Source: Eggerthellaceae bacterium | GTDB taxonomy: Bacteria; Actinomycetota; Coriobacteriia; Coriobacteriales; Eggerthellaceae | Direction of reading: 5' to 3' | NCBI GenBank assembly: GCA_017432445.1 | Contig: JAFRJC010000137.1 | Location: forward strand, 186,001 to 250,000 | Length of the DNA: 64,000 bases | Shown: positions 41,642 through 50,438 of the stretch, piece by piece | Numbering within the stretch: position 1 is the stretch's first letter | Layout of the letters: each line of letters starts with the position of its first letter | Translations under genes and position numbers: made by a program | The notes under the pieces: generated by a model | The model's input: the letters and a program-made list of their open reading frames with translations, nothing else | Database searches by the model: none | Told to the model about the DNA's origin: nothing

Positions 41642-42592
41642 ATGCCTACCATTACCCGTGATCAGGTGAAGGTGCCCGCCGACGTTTCGCCGGAGTTGCG
41701 TGAGACGTACATCGACAACTTTATGAAAGCGACGCGCGGCAGCGGTCACCTGATGCTGTTCGCCTGCGATCAGAAAATCGAGCATCTGAACAAGGACTTC
41801 TACGATGGCGGCGATGAAATCGATTTGGCCGACTGCGAGCCCGAGCACCTGTTCAAGATCGCCGATCAGGGAGTGTGTGGCGTGATGGCGGGTCAGCGTG
41901 GCCTCATTGCGCATTATGCTGCCGATTATCCCGAGATCAACTACCTGGTGAAGATGAATTCCAAAACCAACTTGATCAGGACCTCGCAAGAAGACCCGTA
42001 TTCTCCTTTGCTGCACGGTTTCGATGCGGTTTTGTCCGTGCGCGATTCTGGCGTAAACATCGTTGGCGTGGGTTACACCATCTATCTGGGCAGTGAGTAC
42101 GAGGCAACTATGATGGCCGAAGCCGGCGAGCTCATTGCCGAAGCCCACGCCGAGGGCCTGCTCGTCGTGTTATGGATTTATCCGCGTGGCAAGGCCGTCA
42201 CAGCCGAGAAAGACCCCGATCTCATCGCTGGCGCTGCGGGCGTAGCCTTGTGCTTGGGAGCCGATTTCGTGAAAGTCAACCCACCCAAGCCCATCGGCGA
42301 AGATACCCGCACTCCGGCAGAAGCTCTTGCTGTTGCCACGAAAGCTTCCGGTCGTACCGGCTTGGTGTGCGCTGGCGGATCCACCGTCGAAGCCGAGACC
42401 TTCCTCACACAGCTTTACGACCAGATTCATGTGGGTGGTGCCGTGGGCAATGCCACTGGCCGCAACATCCACCAGCGCTCGTTGGATGAGGCTGTGCGCC
42501 TGACCAAGGCCATCAGCTCCATCACGTTGGCTGACTACAGCGTGGCCGACGCGTTGGCCGTCTTCAATGGCGAAAGGGATTTCACTCTCTAA
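41642..42592 (+). CDS. Class I fructose-bisphosphate aldolase, DhnA/DeoC-type
   Basis: This 316-residue TIM-barrel enzyme is of the archaeal-type class I aldolase family (FbaB/DhnA), which splits fructose-1,6-bisphosphate through a Schiff base without metal. Key segments are MLFACDQKIEHLN, VLWIYPRGKAV, the Schiff-base lysine strand GADFVKVNPPKP and the phosphate-binding CAGGSTVE and HVGGAVGNATGRN. The strong GAGGAGG precedes ATG, and a -10-like TACAAT lies about 40 bases upstream. It probably acts in glycolysis or gluconeogenesis with enolase. It ends directly against the convergent YdcF gene, with no gap. Confidence 0.9.
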   Translation: MPTITRDQVKVPADVSPELRETYIDNFMKATRGSGHLMLFACDQKIEHLNKDFYDGGDEIDLADCEPEHLFKIADQGVCGVMAGQRGLIAHYAADYPEINYLVKMNSKTNLIRTSQEDPYSPLLHGFDAVLSVRDSGVNIVGVGYTIYLGSEYEATMMAEAGELIAEAHAEGLLVVLWIYPRGKAVTAEKDPDLIAGAAGVALCLGADFVKVNPPKPIGEDTRTPAEALAVATKASGRTGLVCAGGSTVEAETFLTQLYDQIHVGGAVGNATGRNIHQRSLDEAVRLTKAISSITLADYSVADALAVFNGERDFTL

Positions 42593-43357
42593 TTAGAGAT
42601 TTCCCTTGAGGAAGTCCTTCGAGATGCCAAAGGTCTCATAGAGCAAGTTGTTGGGCAGATACCACCAATTTGAGGGTGCAGCGATGCCATACGCATGGGC
42701 GATTCCCTGCTTGCGGGCGATTGCCGTGCCGCGAAACACGTGAAAGTTGTTGGTCACGATGCCAACCTGGTCTGTGTCGGGGTCGATGAAGGCCATGCTG
42801 TTCTGGATGTTTTCCACCGTGTTGGTCGATTTGTCCTCGATCGTTATGCGGGCGGAATCAATTCCCCGCTCGATGAGATAACGAGCCATGACTTGCGCTT
42901 CGGGTTCTGGGTCGTTGAACACTTTTCCACCCGATACGATGCATTTCGTCTGCGGGTTAGCTTGTAAGTAGTTCGCAGCTGTGTCGAGCCGGTATTGGAG
43001 GACGACGCTCGGGCCGTCATTGCGGACTTGAGCGCCGAGTACGACGACATAATCCAGGTCGTCAGGGCCTTGTGATCCGAAGCAGCTGATGGCCAGTCCT
43101 TGCGTTATCACACATATTGCCAGTGCGGCACAAGCGATGCCGGCTGCTGCACGCCGTAGCACAAGAGGAGCCATTTCCCACCAGCCGGCATGGAAGGCCC
43201 ACGCATTGCCGAGCAGCAAGACGCCCAGCGCCAGCCAAACGGCGAAGAAGCTGGTACCCGACCACAGCATCATGATCGAGATTCCGTACGCCAGGCAGGC
43301 GATGCCCGCAATTGCCAGTACCAAAACCACCGAAGGTCCTCCGTTCATCCAGCTCAT
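42593..43357 (-). CDS. YdcF/SanA-family (DUF218, ElyC-like) membrane protein
   Basis: This protein has 254 residues. The first ~95 hold three to four hydrophobic helices. The DUF218 domain then begins DLDYVVVLGAQVRNDGPS and continues with CIVSGGKVFNDPEPEAQVM, IEDKSTNTVENIQNS and VTNNFHVFRGTAIARKQGI. Relatives (ElyC, SanA) act in envelope polysaccharide or lipid-carrier metabolism and vancomycin tolerance. The start is ATG 43357 behind AAAGGTG; the frame is open further upstream, but that part has no signals. Divergent from the flavoprotein operon. Confidence 0.85.
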   Translation of the reverse strand: MSWMNGGPSVVLVLAIAGIACLAYGISIMMLWSGTSFFAVWLALGVLLLGNAWAFHAGWWEMAPLVLRRAAAGIACAALAICVITQGLAISCFGSQGPDDLDYVVVLGAQVRNDGPSVVLQYRLDTAANYLQANPQTKCIVSGGKVFNDPEPEAQVMARYLIERGIDSARITIEDKSTNTVENIQNSMAFIDPDTDQVGIVTNNFHVFRGTAIARKQGIAHAYGIAAPSNWWYLPNNLLYETFGISKDFLKGNL

Positions 43358-43390
43358 TAAAACACCTTTCCTTATACGTATAATGGAGCC

Positions 43391-44710
43391 ATGGAAAAAC
43401 AGATGAAAACAGTGGCAATCGTCGGTGGAGGCGCATCGGGGCTCGTCGCGGCAATCGCGGCGGCAGAGCGTGTCCGCGATCTGGGCATTCGGGCAGAAGT
43501 CGTCATATACGAGGGCGACGAACGCGTCGGGCGGCCGATTCTTGCGACGGGAAACGGGCGCTGCAACTTCTCGAACTCCCAGTTGGCAGTTGAAAAGTAC
43601 CGCAATGCGGAGTTCGTTCGCAAAGCCTATGATTGCCTTGAAGACCCGGAATGTGACGAGCCTGCCCATCAGGTGATGGGTTTTCTGGAAAGCTGCGGGC
43701 TTGAGTGGCGCGAGGAGTCCGACGGAAGACGATATCCGCTGGCCAACAAGGCGAGCGTGGTTGTGGACGTGCTCCGCGCGGCAGCGGCTCGGCTCGACGT
43801 GCACATGCAATGCGGTAAAGCGGTCAAGGCCGTTGAACCCCCGCGTGGCGAGGGCAAGCGGTTTACCTTGCGCATGGAGGACGGCGTTTTCGAGCGCGCT
43901 GATGTAGTGGTGGTTTCCTGCGGTGGCAGGGCATTGAAATCGCTTGACGTCGAGGGATTGCGCAGGACTGTCCAACGTCCGGTTCTGGGGCCGTTGCGAG
44001 TCGTCGACGCCGACATCCCCTTCGTCCGCGAACTCGATAACATACGCGTACGCTGCGACGTCATGCTGTTAAGAGGAAAACCGGGTGTGCAGGAATGCCT
44101 CGCTTCGGAATCGGGCGAGTTGATGTTCCGCAAGTACGGCGTGTCTGGCATATGCGTGTTTGACCTGTCCCGCATTGCCGAGGTGGGCGACGTTTTGCGC
44201 ATCGATTTGCTGAAAGCCGACGAACTCGATCGCGCAGAAAACTATCTACTCGCGCGTCGCGCCGAGCTCGTCACACGATTTGGAGAGCGCCTGACGTGCG
44301 CTGATATGTTGCGCGGTCTCGTTTTGCCGCGCGTTTCCGAAGCGTTGCTGAAGCGAGCGGGCATGAAGGAAGAGGACGTGTGCGACAAGGCTCGCGCCAA
44401 GAAGCTTGCCGAGCTGCTGACGCGCTTGAACTTGGAAGTTGCGGGCATAGGAGACGCAGATATCTGCCAGGTCCAGCGCGGCGGCTTCTCAGTCGAGCAA
44501 TTCGATCCCGCAACTCTACAGGCAACTGCAGTTCCAGGCTTGTTCGCAACGGGGGAAGCGCTTGACGTGGACGGTCCCTGCGGAGGTTACAACCTGCATT
44601 GGGCCTGGGCGAGCGGCTTGCTCGCGGGCCATGCCGCCGCCGAACATGCCAACCTGCACTCCAAAGGCGAAACACGCCATATTGCCACTGGCGAGGGAGA
44701 TAGTCGATGA
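43391..44710 (+). CDS. BaiN/HI0933-family flavoprotein
   Basis: This 439-residue NAD(P)/FAD-dependent oxidoreductase-like protein has a Rossmann dinucleotide site (VAIVGGGASGLVAAIAAAE), the family-specific GRPILATGNGRCNFSN loop and a C-terminal FAD-closing motif (LFATGEALDVDGPCGGYNL). BaiN-type proteins have been linked to bile-acid 7-dehydroxylation intermediates, but most homologues have no proven substrate, so no such role is claimed here. The start could also be ATG 43403. The last four bases overlap the next flavoprotein gene, so translation is coupled. Confidence 0.85.
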   Translation: MEKQMKTVAIVGGGASGLVAAIAAAERVRDLGIRAEVVIYEGDERVGRPILATGNGRCNFSNSQLAVEKYRNAEFVRKAYDCLEDPECDEPAHQVMGFLESCGLEWREESDGRRYPLANKASVVVDVLRAAAARLDVHMQCGKAVKAVEPPRGEGKRFTLRMEDGVFERADVVVVSCGGRALKSLDVEGLRRTVQRPVLGPLRVVDADIPFVRELDNIRVRCDVMLLRGKPGVQECLASESGELMFRKYGVSGICVFDLSRIAEVGDVLRIDLLKADELDRAENYLLARRAELVTRFGERLTCADMLRGLVLPRVSEALLKRAGMKEEDVCDKARAKKLAELLTRLNLEVAGIGDADICQVQRGGFSVEQFDPATLQATAVPGLFATGEALDVDGPCGGYNLHWAWASGLLAGHAAAEHANLHSKGETRHIATGEGDSR

Positions 44711-46494
44711 TAGAGGTCTCTAACGTGCGGTTGCCGCTTGACGCGGGCCTTCCCGACAGCGAAGGTATCGTTCGGTCAGCTGTGGCCAACGTGCTCGGCG
44801 TCAAAACGTCTGACGTGAAGAATCTGCAACTGCTTAAACGCAGCGTGGATGCACGCAAGAAAGGCGATGTCGGTTTTGTCGCCACCTTTGCGGTCGAACT
44901 CGATTCCGATTCCGAAAAGGCGATCCTTTCCGGAGGGCATCGCGTCTCGAAGCGCGTGGAAGTGAAGGGCCATGAGCCATACGAACCGCTCGAAGTACCG
45001 CGTCTTACCTTCGCCAAAGATGCGCTGCGCCCCGTGGTCGTAGGTACTGGCCCAGCGGGTTTGTTTGCTGCGCTCTACCTGGCCCGCGCCGGCCTGCGCC
45101 CGCTCGTGCTCGAGCGCGGCGGCGACGTGGAGGAGCGCACGCATGCCGTGGAGGCGTTCAATGCCGGCGCGGATCTCGATTTAGCGACGAACGTTCAGTT
45201 CGGCGAAGGGGGAGCGGGCACGTTTTCTGACGGCAAGCTGACGACCGGGACGAAAAGCCCGCTGGCACGCCATGTGCTGCAGTGGTTCGTCGACGCCGGC
45301 GCGCCGTCCGAGATCCTATGGCAGGCCAAGCCCCACATCGGCACCGACAACCTGGTAAACGTCGTGCGCCACATGCGCGAGCAAATCCAGCAGGCGGGGG
45401 GCCAGGTGGCGTTCCACGCGAAGCTCGAGGACGTTGCCTTTGACGAATCGGGCAAGCTGTGCGAGATAACCGTGCGCACTGCCGACCCATCGTTTGCCGA
45501 AAGTCTCCCAGGCGAGCAATTGCAGCCTCAGATTGTTCGCATCCCTTGCGCTTCGCTTGTCCTCGCGTGTGGACACTCGGCGCGCGACACCTTCCGCATG
45601 CTTCAACGTGCCGGCTTGGTCATGGAACCGAAAGCGTTCTCGGTGGGGGTGCGCATCGAGCATCTCCAGGCCGATATTGATCGGGCGCAGTATGGCGATG
45701 CGGCGGGGCATCCTGCCTTGGGCGCTGCCGATTACAAGATGGTCGCCCACCTGCCGAGCGGGCGTAGCGTGTACACGTTCTGCATGTGCCCCGGCGGGGA
45801 AGTGGTGGCGGCTGCCAGCGAGGAATACGGTGTGGTCGTGAACGGCATGAGCCGTTTTGCCCGCGATGCGCCCAATTCCAACGCAGCCCTCCTCGTTGGC
45901 GTTGTGCCCGACGATTTCAAGGGCAACGACCCGCTTGCGGGGACGGTGTTCCAACGGCGCATCGAGCAGGCCGCATTCGGCGAAGCCCACGAGCTGGGCG
46001 GTTCTCCTTGGCAGGCGCCGGCGCAGACGGTGGGGGATTTCCTTGCCGATACGGCGGGCAGTCAGTCCAAGACGGTACGCCCAAGTTATGCGCGCGGCGT
46101 GGTGTGGTGCGACCTCCGCGAGATATTCCCCGAATTCGTCACCGACTCGCTGGCCGAGGCACTGCCTATCCTGGACCGCAAGCTCCGCGGTTTCGCAGAT
46201 CCTGAGGCGGTCATGACGGGCGTCGAGACGCGCAGCTCAAGTCCTGTTCGCATCCTGCGCGACGACGAGACGATGCAGGCATGGCGGAAAAAGCCGGGCA
46301 AACGCGTGCGGCCTCGTGATATCGCGCGTGGGCATGGCAAGCCAACTGAGGCGAACCAGACATCCTGCGGTATCTATCCTGCAGGAGAAGGTCCGGGTTA
46401 TGCGGGTGGGATCATGAGCGCGGCAGTCGATGGCCTGCGGGTGGCGCAGAAGCTGGCCGAAGACATCACCAAAGGGGACAGTCCCCTTCGATGA
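44707..46494 (+). CDS. FAD-dependent oxidoreductase (YhfW/HI0933-distant family)
   Basis: This 595-residue protein has an N-terminal ~95-residue ferredoxin-like extension (IVRSAVANVLGVKTSDVKNL), then a dinucleotide-binding fold (PVVVGTGPAGLFAALYLARA) and the conserved GGAGTFSDGKLTTGTKSP loop. RSSSPVRILRDDE and GIYPAGEGPGYAGGIMSAA close the FAD site. This family is widespread in anaerobes, with unknown substrate. It overlaps the BaiN-like gene by ATGA, and the pair probably acts in the same redox reaction. A GGGGACAGTCCCC palindrome lies inside its last codons. Confidence 0.85.
   Translation: MIEVSNVRLPLDAGLPDSEGIVRSAVANVLGVKTSDVKNLQLLKRSVDARKKGDVGFVATFAVELDSDSEKAILSGGHRVSKRVEVKGHEPYEPLEVPRLTFAKDALRPVVVGTGPAGLFAALYLARAGLRPLVLERGGDVEERTHAVEAFNAGADLDLATNVQFGEGGAGTFSDGKLTTGTKSPLARHVLQWFVDAGAPSEILWQAKPHIGTDNLVNVVRHMREQIQQAGGQVAFHAKLEDVAFDESGKLCEITVRTADPSFAESLPGEQLQPQIVRIPCASLVLACGHSARDTFRMLQRAGLVMEPKAFSVGVRIEHLQADIDRAQYGDAAGHPALGAADYKMVAHLPSGRSVYTFCMCPGGEVVAAASEEYGVVVNGMSRFARDAPNSNAALLVGVVPDDFKGNDPLAGTVFQRRIEQAAFGEAHELGGSPWQAPAQTVGDFLADTAGSQSKTVRPSYARGVVWCDLREIFPEFVTDSLAEALPILDRKLRGFADPEAVMTGVETRSSSPVRILRDDETMQAWRKKPGKRVRPRDIARGHGKPTEANQTSCGIYPAGEGPGYAGGIMSAAVDGLRVAQKLAEDITKGDSPLR
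46472..46488 (+). repeat. Short GGGGAC-type hairpin repeat, copy 2
   Basis: AAGGGGACAGTCCCCTT is a near-perfect palindrome within the final codons of the flavoprotein gene, followed by CGATGACGAGG. It relates to the copies at 37847 and 60114. It may act as a small processing or attenuation hairpin before the YrdC gene. Confidence 0.45.
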
Positions 46495-46537
46495 CGAGGT
46501 GTGCTTGTCGAGGGGAGAGGGAAAGAAGGAGAAGCGC

Positions 46538-47134
46538 GTGCAAGACGGGAGTTATGCCAAAGCGGTAGCTTGCCTGAAAAAGGGGCTTCCCGTCGTTTTT
46601 CCTACCGATACCGTGTACGGCATCGGCGTGTCGGTGCGTCATGCGAATAGCCCCCAAGCGCTTTACGATGTGAAACGTCGGGATGCGGGAAAGCCCGTTG
46701 CCTGGCTTGTCGGCGGTCCCGAAGCGCTCGACGAGTTCGGCGTTAACGTGCCGGAGAGCGCGCGGAAGCTCGTGCGCACTCATTGGCCCGGGGCGCTGAC
46801 CGTCATCGTGAAAGCCTCCGAAGCGGTACCCGTCGCTTTCCAATCCCAAGAGCGGACCATTGGGCTCCGGATGCCTGACAGCCCCGTTGCCCTTTCGCTC
46901 ATCGAAGCCGTAGGAGGCCCGCTCGCGACGTCGTCCGCGAACTTGTCGGGAGGGCTCGACCCCACGTCATTTGACGAAGTCGATGCCGAGCTCCTACAAG
47001 CTGTGCCTGTGGCGATCGACGATGCCTGCCCTGCAAGCGGCATTGCCTCCACCGTGGTCAATTGCTCGCAAGGAACCATCGAAGTCTTGCGGCAAGGTGC
47101 GGTAGAAGTCATCGAGGAAGACGGACTCCTCTAG
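46538..47134 (+). CDS. YrdC/Sua5-family threonylcarbamoyl-AMP synthase
   Basis: This 198-residue protein is of the family that makes threonylcarbamoyl-AMP for the t6A37 modification of ANN-decoding tRNAs. Motifs: GLPVVFPTDTVYGIGV, KRRDAGKP, the nucleotide-binding GLRMPDSP and the TSSANLSGG loop. The start is GTG 46538 behind AAGGAG at good spacing. The C-terminal Sua5 domain is absent, so it is of the short YrdC type. The final four bases overlap the convergent glpK stop. Confidence 0.9.
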   Translation: MQDGSYAKAVACLKKGLPVVFPTDTVYGIGVSVRHANSPQALYDVKRRDAGKPVAWLVGGPEALDEFGVNVPESARKLVRTHWPGALTVIVKASEAVPVAFQSQERTIGLRMPDSPVALSLIEAVGGPLATSSANLSGGLDPTSFDEVDAELLQAVPVAIDDACPASGIASTVVNCSQGTIEVLRQGAVEVIEEDGLL

Positions 47135-48609
47135 TAGCTTTTCGTGCGGCGCACGGCTTCCTTCCAACCGGCAAGGCGGGCGGCGAGACGCTCGTCGTTC
47201 TTGTCGGGTAGGTAGGTGGTGTCGCTGGCGCGAAGGGCGCGCAGGTCCTCGAGCGATTTCCAGAAACCCGTGCACAGGCCGGCGAGGTAGGCGGCACCCA
47301 AAGCGGTGGTCTCGACGTTTTCGGGGCGGCGGAGCGGCGTGCCCAGGATGTCGCATTGGAACTGCATCAGGAATTCGTTCGCCGAGGCGCCTCCGTCGAC
47401 GTTGAGAACCTTGATGGGCATGCCGGCGTCGGCTTCCATGGCGCTGGCTAGGTCGTACACCTGGTAGGCGAGCGCCTCGAGCGCGGCGCGGATGATGTGC
47501 GCGCTCGTCGTTCCGCGCGTTAGGCCATAGATGGCGCCGCGCGCGTCCGAGTCCCAGTAGGGGGCGCCGAGGCCGGTGAACGCAGGCACGATGTACACTC
47601 CGTCGGTGCTGGGCACCGAGCGTGCGATGGCTTCGGAGTCGGCGGCGTTCTGCAAAAGCCCCAAGCCGTCGCGGACCCATTGGATCAGCGCGCCGCCCAT
47701 GAAGACGCTGCCTTCAAGCGCATACGCGACACCTGCGCCGGGAGCGCTGGCGGCAACGGTCGTCACGAGGCCGTTTCTCGACGTGGGCGCTTCGCTCCCC
47801 GTGTTCATCAGCAGGAAGCAGCCGGTGCCGTAAGTGTTCTTCGCCTGGCCTGCTTCGAAACAGCATTGGCCGAACAGGGCGCTTTGCTGGTCACCTGCCA
47901 CGCCGCGGATGGGAATGCCATCGCGTGCCGTGATGCCAAAATCGCCAGAAGAGGGGCGAACCTCGGGAAGCATGTTCATGGGCACGTCGAAGAGTTCGCA
48001 CAGCCAGGGATCCCAGGTCATCGTGTGGATGTCGAACAACATCGTGCGGCTGGCGTTCGTGGGGTCGGTCGCGTGCACTGCGCCGTCCGTGAGCGCCCAG
48101 ATAAGCCAGGTGTCAACAGTGCCGAAAGCAAGCTTTCCCTGGTCTGCGAGCGCACGTGCCCCTTCGACGTTGTCGAGGATCCATTTGATCTTGCTGGCCG
48201 AGAAGTACGCGTCTGGAATGAGGCCCGTCTTGGCCGTGATGGTCTGACGAACTTCGGGATCGGAGCAGAGCGCATCCACGATGGGGGCGGTTCGGCGGCA
48301 TTGCCATACGATGGCATTGAATATCGGATCGCCTGTTTCGCGGTTCCACACGATGGTGGTTTCGCGCTGGTTCGTAATACCGATGGAGTCGACGTCTTTG
48401 ACGTCCAGGTGATGCGAGACGATGAGCTCCGTCATGGTGGAGAGCTGTGCCGAGAGGATATCGAGCGGGTTGTGCTCGACCCAACCTGGTTTGGGGTAGT
48501 GCTGGGCGAACTCGTGCTGCACTTGCCCGACGATAGCACCCTTAGAATCAATGAGGACGCTGCGAGCAGATGTCGTTCCCTCGTCGAGCGCGATGATGTA
48601 CTTGCCCAT
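47131..48609 (-). CDS. glpK: Glycerol kinase
   Basis: The enzyme phosphorylates glycerol to sn-glycerol-3-phosphate with ATP. Its 492 residues are near the normal ~500. The FGGY-kinase N-domain starts YIIALDEGTTSARSVLID. VKDVDSIGITNQRETTIVWN, the SGDFGITARDGIPIRGVAGDQ block and the C-domain signature VDGGASANEFLMQFQCDILG are intact. ATG 48609 follows AAGGAGC. It is downstream of a monoacylglycerol-lipase-like gene on the same strand, with a 9-bp inverted repeat between them. Together they suggest that glycerol released from glycerides is trapped as G3P. Confidence 0.96.
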   Translation of the reverse strand: MGKYIIALDEGTTSARSVLIDSKGAIVGQVQHEFAQHYPKPGWVEHNPLDILSAQLSTMTELIVSHHLDVKDVDSIGITNQRETTIVWNRETGDPIFNAIVWQCRRTAPIVDALCSDPEVRQTITAKTGLIPDAYFSASKIKWILDNVEGARALADQGKLAFGTVDTWLIWALTDGAVHATDPTNASRTMLFDIHTMTWDPWLCELFDVPMNMLPEVRPSSGDFGITARDGIPIRGVAGDQQSALFGQCCFEAGQAKNTYGTGCFLLMNTGSEAPTSRNGLVTTVAASAPGAGVAYALEGSVFMGGALIQWVRDGLGLLQNAADSEAIARSVPSTDGVYIVPAFTGLGAPYWDSDARGAIYGLTRGTTSAHIIRAALEALAYQVYDLASAMEADAGMPIKVLNVDGGASANEFLMQFQCDILGTPLRRPENVETTALGAAYLAGLCTGFWKSLEDLRALRASDTTYLPDKNDERLAARLAGWKEAVRRTKSY

Positions 48610-48625
48610 AGGGTGCTCCTTTCTT

Positions 48626-48660
48626 ATATATGGAGAAAGGCTCGGCTCTATTCCATATAT
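48626..48660 (-). promoter_or_regulatory. 9-bp inverted repeat in the lipase-glpK gap
   Basis: ATATATGGA (48626-48634) and TCCATATAT (48652-48660) form a perfect inverted repeat with a 17-nt spacer, right after the lipase stop and 16 bases ahead of the glpK start. It may be an operator controlling glpK or a transcript hairpin. No protein is assigned. Confidence 0.4.
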
Positions 48661-48662
48661 GT

Positions 48663-49637
48663 CTACATTTCGATAGCGTTTTCGACCCACGATGCTATGT
48701 CGTCGTATACGCCCTCGCGGCCGATTTCGTTGTGAATCTCATGGCGCATGCCCTCGTAGAGCTTCACGTCGACGGTCTTCACGCCGGCGTCGCGCAACAG
48801 CTGCGCTGCTGCCTGTACTCCCTTGCCCATGTCGCCGACAGGATCGCCGTCGCCCGAGGTCAGGAGGATAGGCAGCTCCTTGGGCACTTCCGCGGCGCAT
48901 TCGGGAGTTACGCATTCGGCCGTCAGGTCCAGCAAAGCTGAATAGCCTCCCACCGTGAACATGAAACCGCATTGCGGGTCGGCGATGTAGGCGTCCACGA
49001 CGGCCGGGTCGGTCGAAAGCCAGTCCAGGTTGGTGCGCGCGCCTTCGATCTGCTTTCCGTAGGCGCCGGCGCCCATGTTGTCGATGAGCTTGCTGTGGTG
49101 CGTCTCGCCGCGTACGGCGGCTATCACGCGCGCGAGGGTTGCTCCGGCTTTCGAGAGTTCAGGAGGAACGTTTCCCGTGCCCGTCAACACGCAGGCTGCC
49201 AGCCCGTCGCCATGGCGCGCGATGTAGCAGCGGGTGATGAAGCTTCCCATGGAGTGCCCGTACATGATATAGGGTACGTCGGGGAAGCAGTCGGCTACCA
49301 TCAAGCGCAGCGTGTGCACGTCTGCAAGGAGGATGTCCTTTCCACCGTAGGCGGGCATGTGCCCGTACTCCTGGGGCGATGAAGCCGTGGTTCCGTGCCC
49401 GATGTGGTTCTCGCCGCAGACGGCGAATCCACGATTGACGAAGTAGCGCGCAAGGTCGTCGTAGCGCTCGATGTATTCGGCCATGCCGTGTACGATTTGG
49501 ATGACGCCTTTCGGTTTCAGGATGCCTGGTTCGTCGGGGCTTCCGAAAGAGCCGTTCGTCCATAGCGTGGCCTGTACGCGCGATTTGAGGTCTTTCGATT
49601 GGTACGAGAAGGGAACGGTCAACACCTGGTCTTGCAT
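48663..49637 (-). CDS. Alpha/beta hydrolase, monoacylglycerol-lipase-like
   Basis: This 324-residue serine hydrolase has the nucleophile elbow YGHSMGSF, the oxyanion region IVHGMAEYIERY, the acid in LTSGDGDPVGD and the histidine in YEGMRHEIHNE, the order found in monoacylglycerol lipases and lysophospholipases. No signal peptide, so it acts on intracellular or membrane lipids. AGGAGA precedes the ATG. Glycerol kinase lies directly downstream, which supports a glyceride-to-glycerol role (inference). It is divergent from rpiB. Confidence 0.88.
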   Translation of the reverse strand: MQDQVLTVPFSYQSKDLKSRVQATLWTNGSFGSPDEPGILKPKGVIQIVHGMAEYIERYDDLARYFVNRGFAVCGENHIGHGTTASSPQEYGHMPAYGGKDILLADVHTLRLMVADCFPDVPYIMYGHSMGSFITRCYIARHGDGLAACVLTGTGNVPPELSKAGATLARVIAAVRGETHHSKLIDNMGAGAYGKQIEGARTNLDWLSTDPAVVDAYIADPQCGFMFTVGGYSALLDLTAECVTPECAAEVPKELPILLTSGDGDPVGDMGKGVQAAAQLLRDAGVKTVDVKLYEGMRHEIHNEIGREGVYDDIASWVENAIEM

Positions 49638-49789
49638 GGCGGTCTCCTATCTGCCTGTTGCTCGTTCAGATGCGGTGAGTTTCACTTTCTTGGCAGTCTA
49701 GCACGGTTGGAATGTTTGGGTGCGAGACGCTGTGAGGATAGGTCTAATCGTATACTATGAAGATGCTGGCAAGTGAAAGGATGTTGAGC

Positions 49790-50224
49790 ATGAAAGTTAG
49801 CATCGCCGCCGACCATGCGGGATTCGAGGAGAAGCAACTGCTCGTCGAATACCTGCGCGATCAGGGCCACGAGGTCCTGGATCGCGGGCCCGTCAATGAC
49901 GACAGGGTTGACTACCCCGATTTCGCAGCACTCGTGGCAACCGATGTGGCTTCGGGCGAAGCTGAGCGCGGCGTGCTCGTGTGCGGGACTGGCATCGGCA
50001 TGGCCATCGCGGCCAACAAGGTGGACGGCATCCGCGCCGCTAACGTCACCACGCCCGAATTCGCACAGCTGTCGCGTGAACACAATGACGCGAATGTCGT
50101 GACGGTCTCGGGCCGCTTCGTCACCGACGAAGTCAACCGCGCCATCGTCAAGGCTTTTCTGGAAACAGATTTCGGCGGAGGGCGCCATGCCGGTCGCGTC
50201 GAGAAGATCATGGCACTCGAATAA
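49790..50224 (+). CDS. rpiB: Ribose-5-phosphate isomerase B
   Basis: This 144-residue sugar-phosphate isomerase of the RpiB/LacAB family interconverts ribulose-5-phosphate and ribose-5-phosphate in the pentose phosphate pathway. The start IAADHAGFEEKQLLVEYL and the active-site cysteine loop GVLVCGTGIGMAIAANKV are typical; SREHNDANVVTVSGRF follows. The C-terminal arm HAGRVEKI is present. ATG 49790 follows AAAGGA at nine bases, and a -10-like TATACT lies at 49751. The 3' side opens into a 363-nt hairpin-rich gap before dCMP deaminase. Confidence 0.93.
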   Translation: MKVSIAADHAGFEEKQLLVEYLRDQGHEVLDRGPVNDDRVDYPDFAALVATDVASGEAERGVLVCGTGIGMAIAANKVDGIRAANVTTPEFAQLSREHNDANVVTVSGRFVTDEVNRAIVKAFLETDFGGGRHAGRVEKIMALE

Positions 50225-50233
50225 CAATGATGC

Positions 50234-50365
50234 TGCTTAGCCAGGCGAAAGGGTTCGCTCGACGCTTCGTCGCCTCGAACTAACTTTTCTGCCAAGACCA
50301 GGCGGAAAAGTGGATTTCTCGGCTCCTCGAGCTTACCTCGCTCCACCCCTTCGCCTGGCCAAGCA
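50234..50365. other. 132-nt multi-branched inverted-repeat element
   Basis: The closing arms 50234-50254 and 50345-50365 pair over 19 positions with two A-C mismatches (TGCTT, GCCAGGCGAA and GGGT blocks). Inside lie a small hairpin CGACG-CTT-CGTCG (50260-50272) and an 11-bp hairpin (50283-50293 with 50301-50311, one T-G pair). The whole folds as a branched structure right after the rpiB stop. The rest of the 363-nt gap 50225-50587 holds the duplicated dCMP-deaminase start and triple hairpin. Confidence 0.55.
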
Positions 50366-50399
50366 TGGGACAAACGAACGTGAAGTTCGCATGAGCAGC

Positions 50400-50438
50400 G
50401 AGAGGAGCTCCAATGCAAGACAACAGGCCATCTTGGGA
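50400..50438 (+). repeat. 39-bp direct repeat, upstream copy of the dCMP deaminase start
   Basis: This 39-bp segment is identical to 50575-50613, which holds the ribosome-binding site (AGGAG) and first nine codons of the dCMP deaminase gene. The copies are separated by a 136-bp insert (50439-50574). Confidence 0.95.

Noticed and set aside
43358-43975. A 206-residue N-terminal extension of the YdcF-family protein
   Set aside because: It would run antisense through the flavoprotein gene and lacks signals; ATG 43357 has a ribosome-binding site and precedes the first membrane helix.
50371-50388. CGAAC-GTGAA-GTTCG as a LexA box near the dCMP deaminase gene
   Set aside because: The half-sites are five bases apart and not four, and it sits in a hairpin-rich region where it is more simply a stem.
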